NCBI RefSeq assembly: GCF_014695715.1
Contig: NZ_JACJOT010000009.1
Span: 186,001 to 250,000, forward strand
Reading direction: 5' to 3'
Origin: Microcoleus sp. FACHB-68
Lineage (GTDB): Bacteria; Cyanobacteriota; Cyanobacteriia; Cyanobacteriales; Oscillatoriaceae
DNA: 64,000 nucleotides
Positions 17,084-25,706 of this stretch are shown one piece after another. The stretch's first letter is position 1, and each line of letters begins with the position of its first letter. Both the position numbers and the translations under genes were made by a program. The notes under the pieces are model-generated. The model ran no database searches. It had not been told where the DNA came from and worked only from the letters and a program-made list of their open reading frames with translations.

Positions 17084-18790
17084 TTAACTTGCTCCCCCAG
17101 GCTCGATGCCGGCGGGTGTTTCGCTGCCGGCGGCTACAACGGTTCCCCCTTTACGTCGCAAGGCGCTACGGTGGAGGACTCGCAACACTTCTTCTACTGT
17201 TGTAATGCCGGTTGTCACTTTGTCTATAGCAGCCAGTCGAAAGGATGCAAAGCCACATTGATTGAGGTAACGGTGCAGTTGCGTCATTGTTCCTTCATAG
17301 ATTAGCTGTTGCACCATCTCATCAATATCCAAAATTTCTACAATTGCTTCGCGCCCCAAATAGCCAGAACTAAAACAATTGGCACACCCCCGCCCCTTCC
17401 GCCAGCTATCTGGTTTTGCCTGATCTCGTTCCAATCCCAGCACTTGCAAATCTTGATCGCTGGGGGTATAAGCTTCAGTACAGTGGGGACAAACGCGACG
17501 CACCAAGCGCTGCGCGACGATTCCTAAGAGAGCATCGCTAATTAGGCCGGGATCAGGGCCAATATCTTTCAAGCGGGGAATCGCACCAACCGCATCGTTA
17601 GTGTGCAAGGTGGTAAAGACTAAGTGGCCGGTAAGGGCTGCCCGAACGGCTGTTTCTGCGGTTTCTTGGTCACGAATTTCCCCGACCATGATGATGTCTG
17701 GATCTTGACGCAAAATTGCCCGCAAGCCCGCGGCAAAGGTCATACCGGCTCGTTCGTTGACTTGGGTTTGGGTAATCCGGGGCAAGACGTATTCTACCGG
17801 GTCTTCGACCGTGACGACATTCACATATTCTTTAGCAACTGATTGCAAACTCGTGTAAAGTGTGCTTGTTTTGCCAGAGCCGGTCGGGCCGGTGAGGATG
17901 ATCATGCCTTGGGGCTGGCTTAACCAATTTTTAAACGTCGCCAGGTTCTTTTGAGAAAAGCCTAAGTCTTCCATATTGGAAAACGGGTTCTGTTGGGGTA
18001 ATAACCGAATCACGGCTTTTTCCCCACCCACACAAGGCAGGGTACTCACTCGCATATCTAAACCCACTTCATCTTGACCGGCAGCATAATTTTCTCCGAT
18101 CCGCCCATCTTGAGGCCGCCGGCTTTCCGCAATATCCATATTGGACATAACTTTGATGGCCACAACCATTTGCCGGCTAATTTCGCGCGGCAAAGTCGTA
18201 ATATCCCGCAGCACACCATCAATGCGATAGCGTACCTTTAAGCCTTCTTGCATCGGTTCCAAATGAATATCACTAGCGCGGTTGCGTAATGCCCCAGAAA
18301 TTAAGGTTCTAATTCGCCCAATTTGGTTAACTGCTTTGGAGAGATAAATTTCGGTGGTTTCGCTGAGATCTTCTCTCTCTTCTTCGCCGGTGAGGGGATT
18401 GACTAAAGGGGCGGAACTAATGCGGTTGGGATCGAGCTTTTGTGTGTGATACCAAGAGCGATAACTTTTGTCGTCAATCTGTATGATTTTGATATTGCTG
18501 AAGGTGCGCTCGCTGAGGTAGTCCATCTCTTCATTAGAGATTTCAACCGGACTGCCCAAATAGTAGCAGTTGCGCCACAGCAGCAAGGGGATCACCGGCG
18601 GCAACTGTTTTCTGTCAGGAAATTCTCGAAAAAAGCGATAACTAACTTCTCGATCAAGCAGTCTCAGGTTGAGTAGACCATTTTGATCGACCAGCAACCG
18701 AAGTGCTTGTTCGCAAGTGATCACCTGATTTCTAAGCTGTTGCCAAGCAGATTGGATAGCTGGAGAAGTTTGCATAGGGGTTGCCGGCAT
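17084..18790 (-). CDS. Type II secretion/type IV pilus assembly ATPase (GspE/PilB family)
   Basis: A 568-residue hexameric secretion ATPase. The N-terminal 150 residues are a divergent N1E-like region. The core has Walker A GPTGSGKTS (about residues 300-308), the Asp box, Walker B DPDIIMVGEIRD and the His box HLVFTTLHTND. Two CxxC pairs (CPHC and CANC) form the zinc finger of GspE/PilB. Length is shorter than the usual cyanobacterial PilB (about 670), which suggests the second GspE-like paralogue. No other pilus gene lies nearby. The start codon choice is not firm because a second ATG follows at MQTSP. Confidence 0.93.
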   Translation of the reverse strand: MPATPMQTSPAIQSAWQQLRNQVITCEQALRLLVDQNGLLNLRLLDREVSYRFFREFPDRKQLPPVIPLLLWRNCYYLGSPVEISNEEMDYLSERTFSNIKIIQIDDKSYRSWYHTQKLDPNRISSAPLVNPLTGEEEREDLSETTEIYLSKAVNQIGRIRTLISGALRNRASDIHLEPMQEGLKVRYRIDGVLRDITTLPREISRQMVVAIKVMSNMDIAESRRPQDGRIGENYAAGQDEVGLDMRVSTLPCVGGEKAVIRLLPQQNPFSNMEDLGFSQKNLATFKNWLSQPQGMIILTGPTGSGKTSTLYTSLQSVAKEYVNVVTVEDPVEYVLPRITQTQVNERAGMTFAAGLRAILRQDPDIIMVGEIRDQETAETAVRAALTGHLVFTTLHTNDAVGAIPRLKDIGPDPGLISDALLGIVAQRLVRRVCPHCTEAYTPSDQDLQVLGLERDQAKPDSWRKGRGCANCFSSGYLGREAIVEILDIDEMVQQLIYEGTMTQLHRYLNQCGFASFRLAAIDKVTTGITTVEEVLRVLHRSALRRKGGTVVAAGSETPAGIEPGGAS

Positions 18791-19325
18791 CGGCTGCGGT
18801 AGTGCTGATCGTCAGGATAACAGAAAGCTTACGGGCTGTTGATTTAACGGCAGATTGGAAGGTCAATTTGCTGCCGGCAATCCCTATGCGATGGCATTAT
18901 CTTTAAATGCCGGCATTTTTGCTCACTTCTTTGGTCAAATTCTGCTTTAAGCAGGCTATACTCCCTTTTAAGTTAGGTTGCCCCATGCCCCTTGCCCCAC
19001 GCCCATACCTTTAGGTTGGCGCAGCCTTGCCTAATGCCCCATGCCCCATGCCCCATGCCCCTACCTTTAGTAGCGGATTTCTACTAATTTTCATTAAATG
19101 CCTGAAATTTAAACCCTGTAGATCCAAATATGGAAACACTGCCGGTTAAAAATACCATGCGAGGTTTTTGCAAAAAATTATAAGAATCAGATCCTTTCAC
19201 TGTAGATAATTTGAGGCAATTTCGGGTGTTGCGGTTAAAATACGGATACCCGATCAGGTTATGTGTCTTTATCGGCTACAATAAAAACTGTAAAAAATGT
19301 TAGCAGTTGAGAGTTAAAAGCAAGC
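18791..19325. repeat. Intergenic gap with CCCATGC heptamers and the dispersed repeat
   Basis: The middle (about 18981-19070) is CCCATGCC/CTTGCCCC heptamers with one copy of CATACCTTTAGGTTGGCGCA, the reverse of the 7.86 kb unit. The rest is AT-rich. A TACAAT at 19277-19282, about 45 bases before cysH, is a candidate -10 element, but no good -35 is seen. Confidence 0.7.
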
Positions 19326-20057
19326 ATGGTCTGCTCCGAAGAAGTTCAAATTCAAACTTCCTCTCTTGACCTGGATGAACTCAACCAGAGATTTGACACA
19401 GCCCATCCAAGAGAGATTCTGGCCTGGTGTATCAGAAATATTCCGACAGGACTGGTACAGACCAGTGCGTTTGGAGTCAGTGGTATGGTGACGATGGATA
19501 TTCTATACCGCGAACTCAAACCAGAGCCGCCCGTGCCGGTGCTGTTTCTCGATACGCTGCATCATTTCCGCGAAACTTTAGAACTCGTTGAAAACTCCAA
19601 GAACCTCTACAACTTGGATCTGAGAGTCTATAAAATTGAGGGCGTAGATTCTCGCGAAGCGTTTGCCGAGGAGTATGGCGAGGCGCTGTGGGAAAAAGAC
19701 GTTCAGAAATTTCACTACATCACTAAAGTTGAACCGTTGCAAAGAGGTTTGACCGAACTGAACACCGTCGCTTGGCTGACCGGCAGGCGGCGAGATCAAG
19801 CAAGCACTCGCGCTGTGATGCCGGTGTTTGAACGCGATATCAAGCATCGGATTAAAGTGAATCCTTTAGCCAACTGGACACGCAACCAGACTTGGGCTTA
19901 TGTGATGGAAAATAACGTTCCCTACAATGTTCTGCATGACCGAGGTTATGGCAGTATTGGCGATGAACCGCTGACAACGCCAATCGCAAAGGGCGAAGAT
20001 GAACGTGCCGGTCGGTGGCGTGGCACAGCTAAAACTGAGTGTGGAATTCACATTTAA
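19326..20057 (+). CDS. cysH: Phosphoadenosine phosphosulfate (PAPS) reductase
   Basis: A 243-residue reductase of assimilatory sulfate reduction that converts PAPS to sulfite with thioredoxin. Seen are the nucleotide-binding block SAFGVSGMVTMDIL, the TGRRRDQ motif, and the catalytic C-terminal ECGIHI whose cysteine attacks the sulfate. The CC...CxxC cluster that binds iron-sulfur in APS-type enzymes is absent, so it should use PAPS. Start at ATG 19326. It is monocistronic with a terminator 26 bases after the stop. Confidence 0.96.
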   Translation: MVCSEEVQIQTSSLDLDELNQRFDTAHPREILAWCIRNIPTGLVQTSAFGVSGMVTMDILYRELKPEPPVPVLFLDTLHHFRETLELVENSKNLYNLDLRVYKIEGVDSREAFAEEYGEALWEKDVQKFHYITKVEPLQRGLTELNTVAWLTGRRRDQASTRAVMPVFERDIKHRIKVNPLANWTRNQTWAYVMENNVPYNVLHDRGYGSIGDEPLTTPIAKGEDERAGRWRGTAKTECGIHI

Positions 20058-20082
20058 GCCGGCAGTCATAATAACAAAAACC

Positions 20083-20116
20083 CCGTCCTTACTGTTACGC
20101 TGGACGGTTTTTTTTT
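20083..20116 (+). terminator. Rho-independent terminator after cysH
   Basis: Stem CCGTCC/GGACGG (20083-20088 with 20102-20107) around a 13-base loop, followed by nine T residues. Upstream A residues extend the pairing with the T-tract. It ends the cysH transcript. Confidence 0.8.
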
Positions 20117-20263
20117 CTCTAATTCTGTTCCTAACCACGAGTCGGGAAGCTGGGTGTGTCAAACTTATGAAAAAGGGGATGAAGTCTACTTAGCAAGTGT
20201 AAATTTTAGTTGCAAAATTAGCAAAATCTATCAAAAAGTTCCTGGCCTCCTGTAAGTGAGATA

Positions 20264-21589
20264 ATGATTAAAGTTCTGCATTTATCAGATATTCACATGG
20301 GGAGTGGTTTCTCCCACGGACGGATCAATCCAGCGACGGGATTAAATACACGATTAGAAGATTTTGTCAATACTTTATCCCGATGTATTGATCGAGCGCT
20401 GACAGAGCCGGTGGATTTGGTGTTGTTTGGCGGGGATGCCTTTCCGGATGCCACGCCCCCTCCCTTTGTGCAGGAAGCGTTTGCCAGCCAATTTCGCCGG
20501 CTCGTTGATGCCCAAATCCCTACGGTATTATTAGTTGGCAATCACGATCAGCATTCCCAAGGGCAAGGCGGCGCGAGTCTGTGCATTTACCGCACATTAG
20601 GAGTACCTGGGTTTATTGTGGGCGATCGCTTGGAAACGCACCGGATCGAGACAAAAAGTGGGCCGGTGCAAGTGATGACGCTGCCTTGGTTGACGCGCTC
20701 AACGTTAATGACACGCGCGGAAACAGAAGGACTAGCACTCTCAGATGTTAACCATTTGCTAATTGATAAACTGCGCGTGGTTCTAGAGGGAGACATCCGG
20801 CAGCTCGATCCAGAGGTGCCGACGGTTCTGCTGGCGCACTTGATGGCAGATAAGGCGGAATACGGCGCAGAGCGGTTTCTGGCTGTGGGCAAGGGTTTCA
20901 CGATTCCGATGTCGATGCTGATTCGTCCTTGCTTTGATTATGTGGCTTTGGGACATATCCATTTGCACCAGAATCTTAACCCGTCTAATGAGCCGCCGGT
21001 GGTTTATCCCGGCAGCATTGAACGGGTGGATTTTAGTGAGGAAAAGGAAGATAAAGGCTATGTGATGGTGGAGGTTGAGCGCGGCAAGACAAAATGGGAG
21101 TTTTGTGCGCTGCCGGTGCGGAAGTTTCAAACGATTCGGGTTGATGTGTCTGAGTCAGCTGATCCCCAGGCAACGTTGCTCAGTGCGATCGCGAAAAAAG
21201 ACATTAAAGATGCGGTGGTAAGGTTAATTTATCAAGTCCGATCCGAACAGCTTGATCGCATTGATAATACGATGTTGCATGGCGCACTTGTCGAAGCACA
21301 TAACTATACGATTCAACCGGAGTTGGTGAGTCAGTTGGCTCGGCCTCGTTTGCCGGAGTTGGGTTCGAGTGCGAGTATTGATCCCCTGGAAGCGCTGAGT
21401 GCTTATTTAGGCAGCCGGGATGATTTGAGGGATATTAAGGCTGAGTTGTTAGAAGCGGCGCAAAATTTGCTGGCGGGAGAGGAGATATGGTTAGAACCGG
21501 CTGAGGTTGAAGTGGGAGGATCGGAGGTTTCAGCGAGTAATGAGAAGTTGCCGACGCAGGACGGTGATCGTCAACTGCGCTTGCTTTAA
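20264..21589 (+). CDS. sbcD: SbcD/Mre11-type DNA repair exonuclease
   Basis: A 441-residue metallophosphoesterase with the Mre11/SbcD motif order: LHLSDIHMGS (residues 5-14), FGGDAF, VGNHDQH, LLAHLM and GHIHLHQN, which supply the two-metal ligands. After about residue 270 comes the capping domain and a low-conservation tail. SbcD works with the SbcC ATPase on DNA ends and hairpins, but no sbcC is present here, so the partner must be encoded elsewhere. ATG at 20264 gives a start typical of the family. Confidence 0.93.
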   Translation: MIKVLHLSDIHMGSGFSHGRINPATGLNTRLEDFVNTLSRCIDRALTEPVDLVLFGGDAFPDATPPPFVQEAFASQFRRLVDAQIPTVLLVGNHDQHSQGQGGASLCIYRTLGVPGFIVGDRLETHRIETKSGPVQVMTLPWLTRSTLMTRAETEGLALSDVNHLLIDKLRVVLEGDIRQLDPEVPTVLLAHLMADKAEYGAERFLAVGKGFTIPMSMLIRPCFDYVALGHIHLHQNLNPSNEPPVVYPGSIERVDFSEEKEDKGYVMVEVERGKTKWEFCALPVRKFQTIRVDVSESADPQATLLSAIAKKDIKDAVVRLIYQVRSEQLDRIDNTMLHGALVEAHNYTIQPELVSQLARPRLPELGSSASIDPLEALSAYLGSRDDLRDIKAELLEAAQNLLAGEEIWLEPAEVEVGGSEVSASNEKLPTQDGDRQLRLL

Positions 21590-21621
21590 TTGGTGCCGGT
21601 GGGGTTGAGGTTTTTGTTTTT

Positions 21622-21664
21622 TTAACCGCAGATGCACGCAGATGCACGCAGATGAATGCAGATG
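21622..21664. repeat. CGCAGATGCA tandem dispersed repeat
   Basis: After TTTAACCGCAGA the ten-base word TGCACGCAGA is repeated, then decays to TGAATGCAGATGAT. Related copies occur at about 34.3 kb (CAGATAAACG units) and in reverse orientation at about 44.72 kb. This is a widespread intergenic repeat of unknown role; all three copies lie just after or before genes and never inside them. Confidence 0.7.
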
Positions 21665-21733
21665 ATCATGTCGCTTGCCGGCACGTCTGTGTGTTTACAA
21701 GTGCTCTTGTTAAGGCGAAAAAGTAATAACCGG

Positions 21734-23377
21734 CTAATTAGCAATAACCGGCACTGACAGTAAGGTGGCGACTAATTTAACGCCGTATTCTGCTTCAAAA
21801 ACGTCTTTTTTGTAATCCAAACTCCAGCGTTCTAAAATACACTCATCGTCTGGATTTGCCGGCTGCAACCACAAATGTAGTTCCTGAAATTCTTGACTGT
21901 ATTCGCAATTGACGCGTTCGACTGCACCAATTTGCCGACGATCTAGTGCGACTGCTAAGCGCAATAATGCACTCAGTTGGCTCACCATCTGCCGGTATCT
22001 TTTGGTGGGCAAATTGCGGTAATTATCATGCTTTTTCTTGGGAGCGCTTTTGCGGTGGTAACGCGCTAAATTGGCAATCACTTCTATCTCGGTTTCTGTA
22101 TAGCCGAGAAGTTCACTGTTGCGAATTAGGTAATAGGAGTGTTTGTGGTGAGATGAATGGCTGATATGAAGTCCGCAGTTGTGTAAGATGCCGGCAGCCC
22201 AAAGCAGTTCGCGTTCTTCTACACCCCAGTTGTGAAGAATCCCTTGGGTTTGGTCAAATAAACTCAGGGCAAATGTTGCGACTCGTTCACTGGCTTCTAA
22301 GTTGACTTGGTATTTTTGGGCGATTTTAAAGGTGCTGCGTTCGCGTACTGAGCTTTGATAGCGCAGCCGATCTTCGATTAAGCCGTGAGTGAGCATCCAA
22401 TCTACGATGACACCTTCGCGCAGGGAACGTTCGCAAATTGTTAGGGATTCCATGCCTAACAGTGTCATGGCTTCTTGTAAAATTAGGGCACCGGCAAGGA
22501 TGATTTCTGACCGGCGATCGGACATCCCTGGAATCGCTAGCCGTTCTGAGTAGGAAAGCTTCCGCAGGCGACTAACCAACTCTCTAAGGTCTTTAAGGCT
22601 TAATTGGTAGCCGGTGAGGGGGTTCGGCACCATCCCCAGTTTTTCACGGGCGTTAATTGTCGCTAAAGTTTCAATGGTGCCGGCTGTCCCGACTAAACGC
22701 GGTAGCTCCCCAGGCAGCAATTGAGCGCGTAACTCGTCTACTGAGCGCTCTAATGTACCTCGCACAAACGCTTGTAGGTATTGAAACTCAGGGGTGCTGA
22801 TGGGATCTGTGGTAACAAATTCTGCCGTGAGTCGCACTGCACCCACTTTGGTGCTGCTGAGAGAGCGAGGTTCGTGACCATCTCCTAAAATTAATTCTGT
22901 GGAACCGCCGCCAATGTCAATAATGATGTGGGGTTGGTTGTTGAATTCCATCCCCGACAACACACCGAGATAAATTCTCCGGGCTTCTTCTTGCCCAGAG
23001 ATTAAACTAACGGCTAAGTCTAACTGTTCTTCGATTTGTGCCAGAAAGTCTCTGCCATTGGGCGCTTCGCGGACAGCGCTGGTGGCAACGGCGATGGTGG
23101 TTTCGGCATTCAAGCTTTTGGCGATTTCTTGAAAACGCCGTAGGGCTGCGATCGCCCGTTTCATCACCGGCTGTTTGAGATCGCCGGTTTCCAAACACCG
23201 ATCGCCCAAGCGCACTGTTTCTTTCTCTCTAGCGATAATGGTAAATGCAGGCAGCGCCGGTTGAATCCGCACGATTACCATGTGGAGCGAATTCGTTCCT
23301 AAATCAATGGCAGCGATAATGCGGTCTTGCTCCATTGAAGAAGCAGAATTTTTTGCGAACGGAACTGTATTGACCAT
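21734..23377 (-). CDS. ppx: Ppx/GppA family exopolyphosphatase
   Basis: About 547 residues. The N-terminal ASKHA ATPase-fold domain has AAIDLGTNSLHMVIVRI (phosphate-binding loop 1), VATSAVREA, DIGGGSTEL and the GTAGTIET loop. The C-terminal part is an HD-type helical domain (HNCGLHISHSSHHKHSYYLI). The enzyme splits orthophosphate from polyphosphate chains or pppGpp. The ATG at 23375-23377 (MVNTVPFAKNS) is preferred over a start 38 codons upstream whose leader has no family character; an ATG 14 codons later (MEQDRIIAAID) is a third option. Confidence 0.93.
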   Translation of the reverse strand: MVNTVPFAKNSASSMEQDRIIAAIDLGTNSLHMVIVRIQPALPAFTIIAREKETVRLGDRCLETGDLKQPVMKRAIAALRRFQEIAKSLNAETTIAVATSAVREAPNGRDFLAQIEEQLDLAVSLISGQEEARRIYLGVLSGMEFNNQPHIIIDIGGGSTELILGDGHEPRSLSSTKVGAVRLTAEFVTTDPISTPEFQYLQAFVRGTLERSVDELRAQLLPGELPRLVGTAGTIETLATINAREKLGMVPNPLTGYQLSLKDLRELVSRLRKLSYSERLAIPGMSDRRSEIILAGALILQEAMTLLGMESLTICERSLREGVIVDWMLTHGLIEDRLRYQSSVRERSTFKIAQKYQVNLEASERVATFALSLFDQTQGILHNWGVEERELLWAAGILHNCGLHISHSSHHKHSYYLIRNSELLGYTETEIEVIANLARYHRKSAPKKKHDNYRNLPTKRYRQMVSQLSALLRLAVALDRRQIGAVERVNCEYSQEFQELHLWLQPANPDDECILERWSLDYKKDVFEAEYGVKLVATLLSVPVIAN

Positions 23378-23587
23378 CCCAATGTATCTAGGGTTACAAC
23401 CCCAGCCCATACCTCCAGAATAAAGATATCTTATAGAGGTCATAAGTGATAGGCAAGAACCGGCAAAACTGCGATAGGCTAAAATCTTCACTAATTAGTT
23501 GTGGCAAAATAGCCTGCAAGCTGTGTTTCTCAATCGCGCCACATTGGCTAAATATATAGATAAGCCGCTCATTTATCAGTTAATGCA

Positions 23588-24472
23588 ATGCTGACGTCAC
23601 AAAAACGCCAACCTGAAGCCATCTGGCAAAGCATCTTTCGACTTTTGAGGTGGGACAAGCCGGCAGGACGGCTGATTTTGATGATTCCCGCTCTATGGGC
23701 TGTGTTTTTGGCGGCACAGGGGAAACCCCCGATCCTGCTGGTTGTGGTGATTATTTTAGGGAGTTTGGCAACCAGTGCCGCCGGCTGCGTTGTTAACGAT
23801 CTGTGGGATCGAGATATTGACCCAAAAGTTGAGCGGACACGCCTGCGTCCCCTCGCTTCGAGATTGCTCTCGGTTAGAGTGGGTCTGGTGGTTGCCGTGG
23901 TGGCCTTTATTTGCGCCGGCATCCTTGCCCTTTATCTCAATACGTTCACGTTCTGGCTGTGCGTAGCTGCCTTGCCGGTGATTATTATCTACCCCCTGGC
24001 AAAGCGCAAATTTGCCGTGCCGCAATTGGTGTTATCGGTTGCTTGGGGTTTTGCTGTCCTCATCAGTTGGAGTGCCGTTGCCGGTCGCTTAGAACCCGCC
24101 GCTTGGGTTCTCTGGGGGGCAACGGTTCTGTGGACTTTAGGATTTGACACCGTCTACGCCATGAGCGATCGCGAAGATGATAGACGCCTGGGGATCAACT
24201 CCAGCGCCCTATTTTTTGGCGATTATGCCCCAGAAGCGGTGGTTTTATCCTACGCCAGTGCCTCGGCTTTGCTGGCAATTGTCGGCGGGATGATGCACCT
24301 GCGGATTGGATTTTGGATCGCTTTATTTGTGGCTATCGGCTGGTGGGGTTGGCAATATAGCAAACTCAGAGAAGACAACCTGCCCAAGTTTGTTTACGCC
24401 CAGCAGTTCAGCCAAAATGTCAAAATAGGTTTTATTTTACTCGCCGGCATGATTATTGGTTCTGTGTTTTAA
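23588..24472 (+). CDS. ubiA: 4-hydroxybenzoate polyprenyltransferase (plastoquinone pathway)
   Basis: A 294-residue integral membrane prenyltransferase with eight or nine helices. The first Asp-rich motif is NDLWDRDID with KVERTRLRPLAS, and the second is YAMSDREDDRRLG; both bind the magnesium-diphosphate of the prenyl donor. In cyanobacteria this enzyme makes the prenylated 4-hydroxybenzoate used for plastoquinone. It is divergent from ppx, with about 200 bases between them. A terminator lies 20 bases after the stop. Confidence 0.95.
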   Translation: MLTSQKRQPEAIWQSIFRLLRWDKPAGRLILMIPALWAVFLAAQGKPPILLVVVIILGSLATSAAGCVVNDLWDRDIDPKVERTRLRPLASRLLSVRVGLVVAVVAFICAGILALYLNTFTFWLCVAALPVIIIYPLAKRKFAVPQLVLSVAWGFAVLISWSAVAGRLEPAAWVLWGATVLWTLGFDTVYAMSDREDDRRLGINSSALFFGDYAPEAVVLSYASASALLAIVGGMMHLRIGFWIALFVAIGWWGWQYSKLREDNLPKFVYAQQFSQNVKIGFILLAGMIIGSVF

Positions 24473-24492
24473 CCCAGAGGTTTTCATAGTAG

Positions 24493-24537
24493 GGACGCAA
24501 AGTAAGATGTCTTTTGCGTTAAACTTTGCGTCCTTTT
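24493..24537 (+). terminator. Terminator hairpin after ubiA
   Basis: Perfect 11-bp stem GGACGCAAAGT/ACTTTGCGTCC (24493-24503 with 24523-24533), a 19-base loop and a trailing TTTT. The T-run is short and is followed by GCG, so efficiency may be moderate. It lies immediately before the next gene. Confidence 0.7.
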
Positions 24538-24553
24538 GCGTTTAAAAAGTTTG

Positions 24554-25051
24554 ATGAAAAAAATAGTTGTTGGGGTTATGGGACCCGGTGCCGGTGCGAC
24601 GGCAATCGAGCTGCAAAATGCAGGAGAACTGGGCGAATTAATCGCTGAAAAGGGATGGGTCTTGCTCACCGGCGGCAGGGATGCCGGTGTGATGGACGCG
24701 GCTTCTATGGGTGCAAAAAAGGCAAAGGGTCTGACGATTGGGATTCTGCCGGCAGAAGATTGTAGCCATCTCTCTGAGGGTGTTGATATTGCCATTGTCA
24801 CCGGCATGGGCAGCGCTCGCAACAATATCAATGTTCTTTCTTCAGATGTGATCATTGCTTGCGGCATGGGTGCCGGCACAGCTTCAGAAATTGCCCTTGC
24901 CCTCAAAGCCAACAAAAAAGTTATCCTGTTAAATAACCACGTTGAAAGTCAAGTTTTTTTTCAAACTTTATCAGAAGAAAACGTTTTTGTGGTTAAGACA
25001 GCTCAAGAAGCCATCGAACAGGCTGGCAAAATTCTCGAAAATTACTCATGA
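24554..25051 (+). CDS. SLOG/TIGR00725-family Rossmann protein
   Basis: About 165 residues. It starts MKKIVVGVMGPGAGATA, with a Rossmann nucleotide-binding first loop, and contains GGRDAGVMDAASMGA, the GG(x)GxM-type motif of the lysine-decarboxylase-like/LOG superfamily. The further block NNINVLSSDVIIACGMG resembles TIGR00725. Substrate is unknown; relatives bind nucleotides. The ATG at 24554 is chosen over a TTG six codons earlier. The stop overlaps the next start in an ATGA, so the two genes are coupled. Confidence 0.85.
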   Translation: MKKIVVGVMGPGAGATAIELQNAGELGELIAEKGWVLLTGGRDAGVMDAASMGAKKAKGLTIGILPAEDCSHLSEGVDIAIVTGMGSARNNINVLSSDVIIACGMGAGTASEIALALKANKKVILLNNHVESQVFFQTLSEENVFVVKTAQEAIEQAGKILENYS

Positions 25052-25584
25052 AATTAACTAAATTACAACTTTGTTTAAGTGGCGTTACAGTTAGCCTACT
25101 GACTTTTACAGGTGCGGTGGGAGTTTATGCAAATGTTCATAAGATAAACGCCTCATCTAGTTTTAGCGGTGAAGAAACGAAAACTTTGGCACAGAATTCC
25201 CCGCGTCAGGAAGAATCATCACAGGGAGAAGAAGGGCCACCAATTACCACCACTTCCGGGCCGGCAGAAATAGCTTTGGCACGCCATCTCAAAAGTTTAG
25301 ATGCCAAGTTCTATGGGGCTTATTGGTGCCCTTACTGCCACGCCCAAGAGCAACTTTTAGGCAAGGAAGCTTTTAAAGAAATTAATTACATTGAATGTGA
25401 TCCGAGGGGGAAAAACGCTCAGACAGATGTTTGCATGGCTGCTAACATTGAGGGATTTCCAACTTGGGAAATTAACAACAAGTTCTATTCAGGTTTGCAA
25501 TCTCTAGATAAACTTGCTGAGATATCCGGTTATCAAGGAGATCGGAATTTTCAGCACTCATTCCCGCCGAGAAGAGGGAAATAA
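25048..25584 (+). CDS. Exported thioredoxin-like protein
   Basis: A 178-residue protein with an N-terminal signal peptide or anchor (residues 1-28, hydrophobic LCLSGVTVSLLTFTGAVGV), a polar linker, then a thioredoxin-like domain from about residue 82. YWCPYCHAQEQL carries the CxxC redox pair, a second Cys pair lies in YIECDPRG...DVCMAA, and GFPTW holds the cis-proline loop. This matches the periplasmic Trx domain fused to VKOR in other cyanobacteria, but no VKOR domain is present. It probably acts in thiol oxidation in the periplasm or lumen. It overlaps the SLOG gene by four bases. Confidence 0.87.
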   Translation: MKLTKLQLCLSGVTVSLLTFTGAVGVYANVHKINASSSFSGEETKTLAQNSPRQEESSQGEEGPPITTTSGPAEIALARHLKSLDAKFYGAYWCPYCHAQEQLLGKEAFKEINYIECDPRGKNAQTDVCMAANIEGFPTWEINNKFYSGLQSLDKLAEISGYQGDRNFQHSFPPRRGK

Positions 25585-25590
25585 TTTTCA

Positions 25591-25706
25591 GGGGAATGGG
25601 GCATGGGGCATGGGGCATGGGGGATTGGGCACGGGGAGAATATAAGCAGCTACAACCTCATCTCAGGCTAAGAATTTACCACTCAGCACTCAGGACTCAG
25701 CACTTA
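25591..25706. repeat. GGGGCAT heptamer array and CACTCAG array
   Basis: GGGGCAT heptamers run from about 25591 to 25625, and a CACTCAG/GACTCAG array runs from 25680 to 25705, close to the end of wecB. Both are the same heptamer families as at 8.0, 9.7, 12.4 and 19.0 kb. Confidence 0.8.

Noticed and set aside
19200-19325. Sulfur-responsive riboswitch before cysH
   Set aside because: No SAM or other riboswitch core is visible in the short AT-rich leader.
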